Program-made: the position numbers and the translations under genes
Shown: positions 24,925 through 33,683 of the stretch, piece after piece
How the letters are laid out: every line of letters starts with the position of its first letter
Numbering within the stretch: position 1 is the first letter of the stretch
The notes under the pieces: model-generated
What the model was told of the DNA's origin: nothing
What the model saw: the letters and a program-made list of their open reading frames with translations, nothing else
The model's database searches: none
Source of the DNA: SXRF01 sp964624555
GTDB taxonomy: Bacteria; Pseudomonadota; Alphaproteobacteria; Rickettsiales; SXRF01
Direction of reading: 5' to 3'
Assembly: GCA_964624555.1 (NCBI GenBank)
Contig: CAZUXB010000004.1
Span: 6,159 to 70,158, forward strand
Length of the DNA: 64,000 nucleotides

Positions 24925-26772
24925 TTACACCAAATTCTTATTGAGCTTCGCGCTGCCCGTTTCGGCGGGGTTGAGCAGCAGTTCGTAGTGTGCCGCGCCT
25001 GCCGGGATCATCGGATACACGTTCTCGTTCTGGTCAACCAGCATGTCCACTATCACCGGGCCTTTATGCGCGATCATTTCCTTGATGGTGGCATCGACAT
25101 TTTCAACCTTATCGCAACGCAGGCCCTTCATGCCGTAAGCTTCGGCGAGCTTCACGAAATCGGGCAGGGAATCCATGTAGGATTCGCTGTAACGGTTGCC
25201 GTGGAACATCTCCTGCCACTGGCGTACCATGCCCATATAGCGGTTGTTGAGGATAAAAATTTTCAGCGGCAGACGGTATTGCATGATGGTGGAAAGTTCC
25301 TGAATGTTCATAAGCACTGAGGCTTCACCGCTCACACACACCACGAGGTCATCAGGATGCGCGATCTGCACACCCACCGCCGCCGGAACGCCATAACCCA
25401 TAGTGCCTAAGCCACCGGAGGTAAGCCAGTGGTGCGGTTTATCGTACTTCAAAAACTGCGCTGCCCACATCTGGTGCTGGCCGACATCTGTTGTTACGAA
25501 GGTGTTATGTTTTTTGGTAAGTTCGTTTAGGCGGTCGAGCGCGTATTGCGGTTTGATTATTTTATCATCCTGCTTATAGGAAAAACTTTTGCGCGCGCGC
25601 CATGTTTCAATCTTGTCCCACCAGCCTTCGCAAGCAGGGCGCGCGATGGCTGTCGCGCCGGAGCCTGATTCAGGCGAAGGCGGGCTGTCGCCGCTTGCTT
25701 CGGCTCGGCAAGCCATTGGGAAGTGCTCCTTCCATAATCTGAGCATCTGCTCCACCACCGCGCCGGCATCGCCGATGATCGGCACATGCACACGCACCAC
25801 CTTGTTGATGGAGGAGGCATCAATATCCACGTGTATCTTTTTCGAGTTCAGCGAAAACGCATCGAGGCGGCCAGTCACGCGGTCGTCAAAACGCGCACCA
25901 ATGTTTATCATCACATCGCATTCGGCCATGCACATATTGGCTTCGAGGGAACCGTGCATACCAAGCATGCCCACGAATTGCGGGTCGTTACCCGGAAATG
26001 CGCCAAGGCCCATCAGGGTAGTGGTGCAGGGGAAACCAGTCAGGTGCACCAGCTCAGTGAGCAGCTTGCAGGCTTTCTCACCGGAATTGATGAGGCCGCC
26101 GCCGACATAGAATATCGGGCGTTTTGCCGTTGCCATCAGCGCTACCGCTTTTTCAATTTGCGAAATATCCGGCTTCGGAATCGGCTTGAATGAGGGGCGG
26201 TTCACTTCCACTTTTTCGGTATAACTGCCCATGCTGTTCATGATGTTTTTGGGTATATCGATAACCACCGGGCCGGGACGTCCTGAACGTGCGACATGGA
26301 ATGCCTCGTGCACGATGCGCGGCAGGTCGGCTATATCACGCACAAGGTAGTTATGCTTGGTGCAGGAACGGGTGATTCCAGTTGTATCCGCTTCCTGAAA
26401 GGCATCGGAACCGATGAGATGGGTAGGCACCTGACCGGTGATGCAGACTAATGGAATCGAATCAAGCATCGCATCGGTAAGGCCGGTGACCGCGTTGGTA
26501 GCGCCGGGGCCGGAGGTAACCAGCACCACGCCGACCTTGCCGGTAGAACGTGCATAACCTTCCGCCGCATGGGTTGCAGCCTGCTCATGGCGCACGAGTA
26601 CATGGCGCAACTGGTTCTGTTTGAATATCGCGTCATAGACCGGCAGCACCGCACCACCAGGATAACCGAAGATGGTATCCACCCCTTCATTGATGATGGC
26701 TTTGACGATGATCTCAGCCCCCACCATTTCAGAATTGGTTGCTTCCATAGGTTTAGTTTTTGCCTGTGTCAT
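24925..26772 (-). CDS. ilvB: Acetolactate synthase, large (catalytic) subunit
   Basis: This ThDP- and FAD-dependent enzyme makes acetolactate or acetohydroxybutyrate, the first common step to branched-chain amino acids. The N-terminal ThDP domain shows FGYPGGAVLPVYDA and RHEQAATHAAEGYAR with the catalytic glutamate. The C-terminal domain shows GLGTMGYGVPAAVG and NNRYMGMVRQWQ. At 615 residues it is about 30 longer than usual, because a repeat-encoded Ser/Pro/Gly/Ala stretch lies near residues 350-380 between the central FAD-type domain and the C-terminal ThDP domain. The small subunit gene ilvN is not adjacent. Confidence 0.96.
   Translation of the reverse strand: MTQAKTKPMEATNSEMVGAEIIVKAIINEGVDTIFGYPGGAVLPVYDAIFKQNQLRHVLVRHEQAATHAAEGYARSTGKVGVVLVTSGPGATNAVTGLTDAMLDSIPLVCITGQVPTHLIGSDAFQEADTTGITRSCTKHNYLVRDIADLPRIVHEAFHVARSGRPGPVVIDIPKNIMNSMGSYTEKVEVNRPSFKPIPKPDISQIEKAVALMATAKRPIFYVGGGLINSGEKACKLLTELVHLTGFPCTTTLMGLGAFPGNDPQFVGMLGMHGSLEANMCMAECDVMINIGARFDDRVTGRLDAFSLNSKKIHVDIDASSINKVVRVHVPIIGDAGAVVEQMLRLWKEHFPMACRAEASGDSPPSPESGSGATAIARPACEGWWDKIETWRARKSFSYKQDDKIIKPQYALDRLNELTKKHNTFVTTDVGQHQMWAAQFLKYDKPHHWLTSGGLGTMGYGVPAAVGVQIAHPDDLVVCVSGEASVLMNIQELSTIMQYRLPLKIFILNNRYMGMVRQWQEMFHGNRYSESYMDSLPDFVKLAEAYGMKGLRCDKVENVDATIKEMIAHKGPVIVDMLVDQNENVYPMIPAGAAHYELLLNPAETGSAKLNKNLV
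25628..25720. repeat. Palindromic element in frame within ilvB
   Basis: A GCCTGAATCAGGC centre is flanked by GGCGACAGCCCGCC and GGCGCGACAGCC half-repeats and by GCTTGC/GCAAGC outer words. The encoded peptide (EASGDSPPSPESGSGA core) is absent from normal acetolactate synthases. It sits at a domain linker, which probably makes it tolerable. Confidence 0.65.
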
Positions 26773-26785
26773 AAATTTCCATAAA

Positions 26786-26912
26786 CACCCTCTCCCTCTG
26801 GGAGAGGATTCCTTAAAACTCCCTCTCCCTCCGGGAGAGGGCTGGGGTGAGGGCTAAGTAATATATAGAACAAAGCCCTCATCCTAACCTTCTCCCAAAG
26901 GGAGAAGTGAAA
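26786..26912. repeat. CCCTCTCCC-type palindromic element upstream of ilvB
   Basis: CCCTCTCCCTCTGGGAGAGG, a second CCCTCTCCCTCCGGGAGAGGG hairpin, GGGGTGAGGGCTAA, and then AGCCCTCATCCTAACCTTC with a closing GGGAGAAG are all present. It lies in the ilvB leader and downstream of the GGDEF gene on the same strand. Confidence 0.75.
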
Positions 26913-26968
26913 AGATTGTAAAAAAGACAGGAATGCTAACGTTTTTAGCGGATTCGGTCAATAGCTTA

Positions 26969-28045
26969 TCAGTGTGGCGCGATACTTATTTGACCATGTC
27001 TGGATGGGTTCTGACTTTGGATTGCACCCATGAATGTATCATGGAACCCTTCATCTTCCGGGAGCATTATCTTTGGAGAAGGAACAATGATACCGCCCTG
27101 TGCACGCAGAGGGTCGGTTATTATTTGCTTAGCAGGACGTTTTGTTCCAAGTTGGTCTCTGCCAAACCTTTTTTCCAACATGCCGCGGACGACTTTTTCA
27201 GCCTCTTCGCGGTCATCGGCCTGTGGTATACCGCCGCTGATAGTAGCGGCATATTTTTTGGATGGGATCTTATCATTAGCCTCATCTTTTTGGGCGGCGG
27301 TGACAGAAAAATGGATAAGTTTGTCGACCTCTTCCTTGCGGGTGCTGGCTATCTCGCCTTCGGGAAGCTTGGTAAGTAACTCGGCACAGCCCATAGCTGC
27401 CGATACCTGAACGGGAGCTTCCACATGGGTATGGTCATCCTTACAGATACAGCCAATATTTGGATCGGTATTAAGGCTGTCCCTAGCCATTTGCTCCAGT
27501 ATTGGGCGGAGTCTGGCCTTGGCCTCTTCCGGGGTACATTCTTTCATGATGATGCCGAACTCATCGCCGCCGAAACGGGCGAAAATATCACCTTCCGGAG
27601 AACGTGGGCGCCCTGCCTGATTTGGCTTGCGCAGCCTTTTAGTAATATAATCTGACATGTATTTTATGGCCCTGTCACCACCATTGCCGTAGCTTATGTT
27701 ATTAAGCTGCTTAAGGTAGTTGAGGTCTAAGAATACAATGGTTGTTGGTTTCAGGTCTGCCTCTGCACCTTCGGCATAGGTATCGGTATAATTCTTATTG
27801 GCAAGATGGCGTAGCGCCGAATCGAACGCATTGCGATTGAGCTTGCCGCTGGCCGGGTCGATAAAGGCTTCTCTCTCTGTTTTCCTTAATTCGTCGGCTA
27901 CACCTTTGATTATCTGAAGCAGCTCTTTCTTATCATCGGGAATATCACTTTCATTCTGTATCTGCATGGTCGCAGTGACAGCCCCTTCGCGCGGGAAGGC
28001 GGTGGTACGAAATAAATCAATGGTTTTCTGTATCAGGTCTATCAT
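26969..28045 (-). CDS. Diguanylate cyclase (GGDEF domain), soluble
   Basis: The GGDEF domain spans about residues 60-250. It has FLDLNYLKQLN with the substrate Asp/Asn region, GNGGDRAIKY, and an intact RFGGDEFGI (GGDEF at 159-163), so c-di-GMP synthesis is plausible. No RxxD inhibitory site is obvious just upstream. The first 55 residues are helical and could be a dimerisation region. The last 100 are unassigned and end in a polar tail. No membrane segment is seen. A small gene lies upstream on the same strand. Confidence 0.9.
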   Translation of the reverse strand: MIDLIQKTIDLFRTTAFPREGAVTATMQIQNESDIPDDKKELLQIIKGVADELRKTEREAFIDPASGKLNRNAFDSALRHLANKNYTDTYAEGAEADLKPTTIVFLDLNYLKQLNNISYGNGGDRAIKYMSDYITKRLRKPNQAGRPRSPEGDIFARFGGDEFGIIMKECTPEEAKARLRPILEQMARDSLNTDPNIGCICKDDHTHVEAPVQVSAAMGCAELLTKLPEGEIASTRKEEVDKLIHFSVTAAQKDEANDKIPSKKYAATISGGIPQADDREEAEKVVRGMLEKRFGRDQLGTKRPAKQIITDPLRAQGGIIVPSPKIMLPEDEGFHDTFMGAIQSQNPSRHGQISIAPH

Positions 28046-28082
28046 AGGTAGCTATTGAGTTGGGGGAGATCGGTTACCATAT

Positions 28083-28277
28083 TTACCTGCTACGGACCTG
28101 TTGAGGAGGCAATAACCTCCCGTACTTATCTACTGTTCTTGCCTCTTCCGCGGTTTCTTCGCCCGCTAGCAGCCTACCAATATATTGAACTGCTCCTTTT
28201 AATCCTTCAGGCTTTACTATTCTAGGCACAGATTGTAGCGCATCCGGCGCCCATTTTTTCTGTTCAGATTCGTCCAT
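28083..28277 (-). CDS. Small hypothetical protein upstream of the GGDEF gene
   Basis: The 64-residue polar protein has two probable helices (LKGAVQYIGRLLAG, then ETAEEARTV) and a basic tail. No family is recognised. It ends 37 bases before the GGDEF start on the same strand and is probably co-transcribed. The coding call rests on length, composition and position only. Confidence 0.5.
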   Translation of the reverse strand: MDESEQKKWAPDALQSVPRIVKPEGLKGAVQYIGRLLAGEETAEEARTVDKYGRLLPPQQVRSR

Positions 28278-28450
28278 ATTATTTTATTCTTCGGTTAAGT
28301 TGTTAATTGAAATATAGCAAATCCCGGTAAAAAATACTGTTAAGATTTGATGACAAATTAATTATAGCTATAAATCAGTATGTTAGTATCATAAATAAAG
28401 CAATTTGTCCAGTGTTTTAGGTGTCTGACCATGCCTATTATATAAAATCC

Positions 28451-28478
28451 TTGAACCTGGTGCAAAATTGTGTATATT
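28451..28478 (+). promoter_or_regulatory. Sigma-70 promoter for the rimP-nusA-infB operon
   Basis: TTGAAC (28451-28456) and TATATT (28473-28478) are separated by 16 bases. The predicted start lies about 10 bases before an intrinsic-terminator-like hairpin. Confidence 0.5.
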
Positions 28479-28491
28479 AACAAAATTGGAA

Positions 28492-28517
28492 GGTGGGCCT
28501 GTTTGCCCGCCTTTTTT
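28492..28517 (+). terminator. Attenuator-like hairpin in the rimP leader
   Basis: GGTGGGC (28492-28498) pairs with GCCCGCC (28505-28511) and is followed by six T residues. No upstream plus-strand gene needs terminating here, and a promoter lies just before it. It therefore probably attenuates the operon, as NusA levels are autoregulated in other bacteria. Confidence 0.6.
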
Positions 28518-28562
28518 ATTTCTTGGAGTTTTATTTAGTCCTGTGCGTTGTTAGGTTGTGTA

Positions 28563-29063
28563 ATGGACGTAGTGTCGAAAATAGTCGAGATTATCGAGCC
28601 GTCGGTGGATGCGCTGGGTTACAGGCTGGTGCAGGTGAAGCTGGCCGATAGTGCCAAGCGCAAAACGCTGATGGTGATGGCCGAACGCAAAGACGATGTG
28701 ATGATGGGCTTTGATGACTGCACGGAAATAAGTAACACCGTTTCCGCGCTGCTTGATGTGGAGGAGCCGATTTCCGGGGCTTATAACCTCGAGGTCTGCT
28801 CGCCGGGAATTGACCGCCCGCTGACCAAACGTGAGGATTATACGCGTTATGCGGGCTATGAAATAAAGGCGGAGACGATAATACCGGTGAATAACCGCAA
28901 GCGTTTCAAAGGAGCGCTTAAAGGGATAAAAGGGGACGAGATTACAATGGTGGTGGATGGGACGGAAATGAAATTTCCCTTTACCCATGTAAAAACCGCC
29001 AAGTTAGTGATGAATGACGAATTAGTTGCAAATTTTTTAAAGAAACAAAAAGTGAAAGGATAA
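28563..29063 (+). CDS. rimP: Ribosome maturation factor RimP
   Basis: RimP assists maturation of the 30S subunit. The start is placed at the ATG at 28563 (MDVVSKIVEIIEPSV); a TTG 15 bases upstream adds five atypical residues. Family features are LGYRLVQVKL, the DDCTEISNTVSALLD helix, YNLEVCSPGIDRPL and a C-terminal SH3-like domain. It is the first gene of the conserved nusA-infB operon and ends five bases before nusA. Confidence 0.95.
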   Translation: MDVVSKIVEIIEPSVDALGYRLVQVKLADSAKRKTLMVMAERKDDVMMGFDDCTEISNTVSALLDVEEPISGAYNLEVCSPGIDRPLTKREDYTRYAGYEIKAETIIPVNNRKRFKGALKGIKGDEITMVVDGTEMKFPFTHVKTAKLVMNDELVANFLKKQKVKG

Positions 29064-29067
29064 TACA

Positions 29068-30582
29068 ATGAGTGCCACCCAGCCGATTTACGGAAGTAGC
29101 GAATTGCTGCAAATTGCCGATGCTGTTGCCCGCGAGAAAGGACTGCCGAAAGATGCGGTTATCGACGCGATGGAACAGGCCGTGCAGGTTGCCGGACGCC
29201 GCAAATACGGGCATGAGCATAATATCCGCGCCGAGATCGATAAGAAATCCGGCGAAATAAAACTGTACCGTATCCGCACCGTGGTGGAAGCCATAGAAAA
29301 CGAAACCACTGAGCTTACCCTAGCGCAGGCGAAAAAGATCAGCAAGGAAGCTGAACTTGGTGATGAAATAAAAGACCTGCTGCCGCCGATCGATTTCGGC
29401 CGCGTTGCCGCCCAGACCGCGAAACAGGTGGTATTACAGAAGGTGCGGGATGCCGAACGCGAAAAACAATTCGCCGAATTCAAAGACAAGATTGGCGAGA
29501 TTATTTCTGGCGTGGTGAAACGCGTGGAGTATGGCAACGTGGTGGTGGACTTTGGCCGCACCGAAGCGATGATCCGCCGCGATGACCTGATTCCTAGGGA
29601 AATTTTCCGCACCGGCGACCGCATCCGCGCCTATATCGCCGATGTGCGCCGCGAAAAAACCGGCCCGCAAATTTTCCTTTCTCGTACCCATCCTGATTTC
29701 CTCGCCAGCCTGTTTGCGCAGGAAGTGCCGGAAATTTATGACGGCATCATCGTGATAAAAGCTGTGGCCCGCGACCCCGGTTCACGCGCGAAAATCGCGG
29801 TTATCTCCAAAGACGCCAGCGTCAACCCTGTACTCTCCTGTGTGGGCGTGCGTGGTTCACGCGTGCAGGCGGTGGTTGGCGAACTTCAGGGCGAAAAGAT
29901 CGATATCATCGAATGGTCGCCGGATCCGGCTACTTTCGTGGTCAACGCGCTTTCTTCCGCGGAAGTGAGCAAAGTAGTTATTGACGAAAATAAAGGCCGT
30001 ATTGAAGTGGTGGTGCCGGATGACCAGCTTTCCCTGGCCATTGGCCGCCGTGGCCAGAACGTGCGCCTTGCCTCGCAACTGGTCGGCTGGAGCATAGATA
30101 TCCTTACCGAAGCAGTGGAATCCGAGCGCCGAGCTGAAGAATTTAACAAGCTGTCACAGCTCTTTGTGGAAGCACTGGATGTGGAAGAAGTTATAGCCCA
30201 TCTGCTTGTCACCGAAGGCTTTACTTCTATCGAAGAAGTGGCTTTCATCCCGGTTTCTGACCTCGCCTCCATCGAAGGTTTTGATGATAACGTAGCCGAG
30301 GAATTGCATAACCGTGCCCAGAACTGGCTCAAAGCCGAGCAGCATAACCGCGAAGTCAAACTCAAGGAAATGGGAATTGAAGCCTCGCTGCTTGATTTTG
30401 TTAACAATAACGCATTGATGAAACCGGAATGGCTTGATAATTTTGGTAAGAACAAAATCCTTACCCTTGATGATCTTGCCGATCTTTCAACCGCTGAACT
30501 TCTTGATATACTGCCATCAGGAGCCTTGAGCTCGGAAGATGCCGGTAACCTTATCATGGCGGCAAGGGCGAGCTGGGAGTAG
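29068..30582 (+). CDS. nusA: Transcription termination/antitermination factor NusA
   Basis: NusA binds RNA polymerase and nascent RNA to modulate pausing, termination and antitermination. The domains in order are the N-terminal polymerase-binding domain, S1 (about 135-200, ISGVVKRVEYGNVVVDFG), KH1 and KH2 (about 230-345, with LAIGRRGQNVRLA), and two C-terminal acidic repeats (about 365-500, with VSDLASIEGFDDNVAEEL). The 504 residues are typical of alphaproteobacteria. The usual ylxR gene does not follow. Confidence 0.97.
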   Translation: MSATQPIYGSSELLQIADAVAREKGLPKDAVIDAMEQAVQVAGRRKYGHEHNIRAEIDKKSGEIKLYRIRTVVEAIENETTELTLAQAKKISKEAELGDEIKDLLPPIDFGRVAAQTAKQVVLQKVRDAEREKQFAEFKDKIGEIISGVVKRVEYGNVVVDFGRTEAMIRRDDLIPREIFRTGDRIRAYIADVRREKTGPQIFLSRTHPDFLASLFAQEVPEIYDGIIVIKAVARDPGSRAKIAVISKDASVNPVLSCVGVRGSRVQAVVGELQGEKIDIIEWSPDPATFVVNALSSAEVSKVVIDENKGRIEVVVPDDQLSLAIGRRGQNVRLASQLVGWSIDILTEAVESERRAEEFNKLSQLFVEALDVEEVIAHLLVTEGFTSIEEVAFIPVSDLASIEGFDDNVAEELHNRAQNWLKAEQHNREVKLKEMGIEASLLDFVNNNALMKPEWLDNFGKNKILTLDDLADLSTAELLDILPSGALSSEDAGNLIMAARASWE

Positions 30583-30655
30583 GTGTGTGAGTGTGGGTGC
30601 GAGTGTTGGTGTAGTAGAAAACACTAGCACTAACACTCACACTAACACTATAATG
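30583..30655. repeat. Junction palindrome of GTGTGAGTGTTGG words between nusA and infB
   Basis: A GTGTGAGTGTGGGTGCGAG arm is followed by ACTAACACTCACACTAACAC. The same word family recurs after rpsO at 36690-36767. It occupies the place where ylxR is normally found. Confidence 0.7.
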
Positions 30656-30678
30656 TCATAAACTAAGAAACGAAAAAC

Positions 30679-33222
30679 ATGACCGACGATAACGTAAAAA
30701 AAGATACACTGAAAGTAGCCAACCCGGGAAGGTTGCAGCTTACCAAAACCGTCGAAAGCGGTAAGGTGAAGCAGAGCTTCACGCATGGCCGTTCCAAATC
30801 GGTCACGGTGGAAGTGCGCAAAACCCGTACCTTTACTCAGGGCGCCGGAAGCGGGGCTATGGTCGAGGTGAAACCCAGCTCAGGAGTTTTTGCTGCGCGA
30901 AGTACCAATTCTGATAGTGATGATGAGGCAATGCGCCACCTCACTAATGAGGAGCGTCAGAGTAGACTTAAGGCTTTAAAACTTGCCGAAGAACAAATGA
31001 AGATTGAGGCGGAGCTTGCTGCCAAGCGTCGCGAGGAAGAAAAGCATGCACGCGCCCTGCGCGGTGAGAGTGAAGATAGCGAAAAAGAAGCAGAAGAAAA
31101 AACCATCAAGTCAGATGTGGTGATTCCGCCACCGTCTGGTATCGTTACACCTATAAAATCTGAGCCTAAATTAAGCGTAAGCAAGCCAGCACCTGCTGCT
31201 GCCCAGCCTAATAATGGCATTACCGTTTCCCCAAAACTACACGGAAAAACCCTGCATCACGCGCCGATTGAAGAAGTCGAGCAGAAGGAAAAAGGCGGCA
31301 AACTCAAGCTGCGTGGTGGTGAAGACCGCCGTTCTTCCGGTAAGATAACTGTCAACCAGGCTCTATCTAATATTGAGGAGCAGCGTGTACGTTCTCTGGC
31401 CTCCATCCGCCGTGCCCGCGAAAAAGCCATCAAAAAAGCGATGGGCAAATCCACTGAATCGGAAAAAGTCCTCCGCGATGTGGTGATACCGGAAGCTATC
31501 AGCGTTGGTGACCTCGCCAACCGTATGGCTGAACGCACCGTGGATGTAATAAAAGTGCTGATGAAACTCGGTATCATGGCCACCGCCACCCAGAATATCG
31601 ACGCCGATACCGCCGAACTGGTGGTTGGTGAATTCGGCCATAAATTCAAGCGCGTTGCTGAAGGTGACGTGGAAAATATTTTAAAAGATGAGCAGGAAGA
31701 TGCCGAAAGCATGTTGCCGCGCCCCCCGATAGTTACCATCATGGGCCACGTGGACCACGGTAAAACCTCGCTGCTTGATGCGCTACGTAAAACCGATGTT
31801 GTGGCCAAAGAAGCCGGTGGCATCACCCAGCATATCGGCGCGTACCAGATCGAGGTCGAGGGTGGCCAGAAAGTTACTTTCCTCGATACTCCCGGCCACG
31901 AAGCCTTTACCGCAATGCGCGCGCGCGGTGCGAAAATTACCGATATCGTGGTGCTGGTGGTAGCGGCTGATGACGGTATCATGGAACAGACCAAGGAAGC
32001 GATCGCTCATGCTAAAGCAGCCGGTGTGCCTATCGTTGTTGCGGTGAATAAAATTGATAAGCCGGGTGCTGATTCCAGCCGTGTGAAACAGGAGCTGATG
32101 CAGTATGAGCTGGTTCCTGAAGAGTTCGGCGGCGATACCATGGTGGTGGAAGTGTCGGCCAAAACCGGGCAAAATCTTGATAAACTTGTGGAAACTATCC
32201 TGCTGCAGGCGGAAGTTCTCGAACTCAAAGCCAACCCTAACCGCGTGGCGGCGGGGGTTGTGGTGGAAGCCAAGCTCGATCAGGGTAAAGGTGTTGTCAC
32301 CACTATCCTCGTGCAGAAAGGTACGCTCAAAGTTGGCGATATAGTGGTTGCCGGTGCGGCTTACGGAAAAGTACGCACTATAGTTGACGATAAAAATAAT
32401 ACGCTCAAGGATGCTATTCCCGGTATGCCAGTAGTGATACTGGGTTTAAGCCAGGCGCCAGATGCCGGTGATGTGTTCTCGGTGGTGGAAAATGAAAAGA
32501 CTGCGCGCGATATCGCTGAATACCGCGAACGCCGCATCCGCGATAAAAACGTGGTTCTTTCCACACGCTCGCTGGATAACCTGTTCGGCGAGGCCGCCGG
32601 AACCAACGCCAAGGAACTTTCGGTTATCATCAAAGGTGATGTGCAGGGCTCGGTGGAAGCCATCGCAGGTTCAGTAGCCAAATATTCTGGCGATGAAGTG
32701 GCTGTGCGTGTGCTGCATAGCGGCGTGGGTGCTATCACCGAATCCGATATTACTCTAGCAAAAGCAACCGGTGCGATGATAATAGCCTTTAACGTGCGTG
32801 CCGCCCCCAAAGCCAAGGAATTGGCGGTTAAGGAAAAGGTCAATATCCGCTATTATTCCATCATCTATAATGTTGTTGATGATGTGAAGGCCGCGCTTTC
32901 AGGAATGTTATCGCCGACATTGCGCGAAAACTTCCTTGGTTACGCACAAATCCGCGAAGTATTCAATATCAGCAAAGCCGGGAAAATTGCCGGTTGTATG
33001 GTTACTGACGGGCTCATTAAGCGTGGCGCGAAGGTGCGCTTGCTGCGTGACAATGTGGTGATCCACGAAGGCACACTCAAGACACTGAAACGCTTCAAAG
33101 ACGAGGTGAAGGAAGTCAAAAGCGGGCTGGAATGCGGTATGGCCTTCGAAAATTACGAAGATATCCGCATCGGCGACCAGATCGAGGCATTTGAAATTGA
33201 GGAAACAGCAAGGACAGTATAG
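30679..33222 (+). CDS. infB: Translation initiation factor IF-2
   Basis: IF-2 is the GTPase that places initiator tRNA on the 30S subunit and promotes subunit joining. The 847-residue protein has a charged, variable N-terminal region, an IF2 N-domain with a VVIPEAISVGDLANRMAERT segment, and a G domain with GHVDHGKTSLLDALR from about residue 356, DTPGHEAFT and NKIDKPG. The C-terminal domains end in ECGMAFENYEDIRIGD. Gene order with nusA upstream and rbfA downstream is conserved. Confidence 0.97.
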   Translation: MTDDNVKKDTLKVANPGRLQLTKTVESGKVKQSFTHGRSKSVTVEVRKTRTFTQGAGSGAMVEVKPSSGVFAARSTNSDSDDEAMRHLTNEERQSRLKALKLAEEQMKIEAELAAKRREEEKHARALRGESEDSEKEAEEKTIKSDVVIPPPSGIVTPIKSEPKLSVSKPAPAAAQPNNGITVSPKLHGKTLHHAPIEEVEQKEKGGKLKLRGGEDRRSSGKITVNQALSNIEEQRVRSLASIRRAREKAIKKAMGKSTESEKVLRDVVIPEAISVGDLANRMAERTVDVIKVLMKLGIMATATQNIDADTAELVVGEFGHKFKRVAEGDVENILKDEQEDAESMLPRPPIVTIMGHVDHGKTSLLDALRKTDVVAKEAGGITQHIGAYQIEVEGGQKVTFLDTPGHEAFTAMRARGAKITDIVVLVVAADDGIMEQTKEAIAHAKAAGVPIVVAVNKIDKPGADSSRVKQELMQYELVPEEFGGDTMVVEVSAKTGQNLDKLVETILLQAEVLELKANPNRVAAGVVVEAKLDQGKGVVTTILVQKGTLKVGDIVVAGAAYGKVRTIVDDKNNTLKDAIPGMPVVILGLSQAPDAGDVFSVVENEKTARDIAEYRERRIRDKNVVLSTRSLDNLFGEAAGTNAKELSVIIKGDVQGSVEAIAGSVAKYSGDEVAVRVLHSGVGAITESDITLAKATGAMIIAFNVRAAPKAKELAVKEKVNIRYYSIIYNVVDDVKAALSGMLSPTLRENFLGYAQIREVFNISKAGKIAGCMVTDGLIKRGAKVRLLRDNVVIHEGTLKTLKRFKDEVKEVKSGLECGMAFENYEDIRIGDQIEAFEIEETARTV

Positions 33223-33268
33223 GGAGCGTAAAACGTTTTACGTAAAACGTAATACGGCTTACGAATTA
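33223..33268. repeat. Short palindrome between infB and rbfA
   Basis: CGTAAAACGTTTTACGTAAAACGTAATACG is built from ACGTAAAACGT-like words and is nearly self-complementary. It directly precedes the rbfA start. Confidence 0.55.
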
Positions 33269-33270
33269 AG

Positions 33271-33666
33271 ATGCACGATTTATTTACCGAAAAAAAAACA
33301 AGTGGCGGCCAGCGCAATTTGCGCGTGGGGGAAGAAATCCGCCATGCCCTCGCCGATATTTTTATGCGCGGGGAAGTGCATTCCATGGATATTATTTCCA
33401 GCTCCATCACCGTGTCGGAAGTGCGCGTAAGCCCCGACCTGAAGAACGCCACCGCTTATGTTATGCCGCTCGCCGGAAAGAATAAACATGAGCTCATAAC
33501 CGCGCTGAAAATAGCATCACCGGAACTGCGCCACCTTGTTTCCAAACGCGTAAAACTGCGCCATGTGCCGAAAATATTCTTCGCCCTTGATGATTCGTAT
33601 GACGAGGCCGAACGCATCAGCAACCTGCTCAAAAAACCGGAAGTTATTCGCGATATCGAGAAATAG
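33271..33666 (+). CDS. rbfA: Ribosome-binding factor A
   Basis: RbfA is a KH-like protein needed for late 16S rRNA processing and cold adaptation. The 131-residue protein shows RNLRVGEEIRHALADIF, the VSEVRVSPDLKNATAYV strand pair and the RHVPKIFFALDDSYDEAERI ending typical of the family. Normally truB follows directly; here two extra genes intervene. Confidence 0.96.
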   Translation: MHDLFTEKKTSGGQRNLRVGEEIRHALADIFMRGEVHSMDIISSSITVSEVRVSPDLKNATAYVMPLAGKNKHELITALKIASPELRHLVSKRVKLRHVPKIFFALDDSYDEAERISNLLKKPEVIRDIEK

Positions 33667-33683
33667 CATATGGCTGAGTAATT

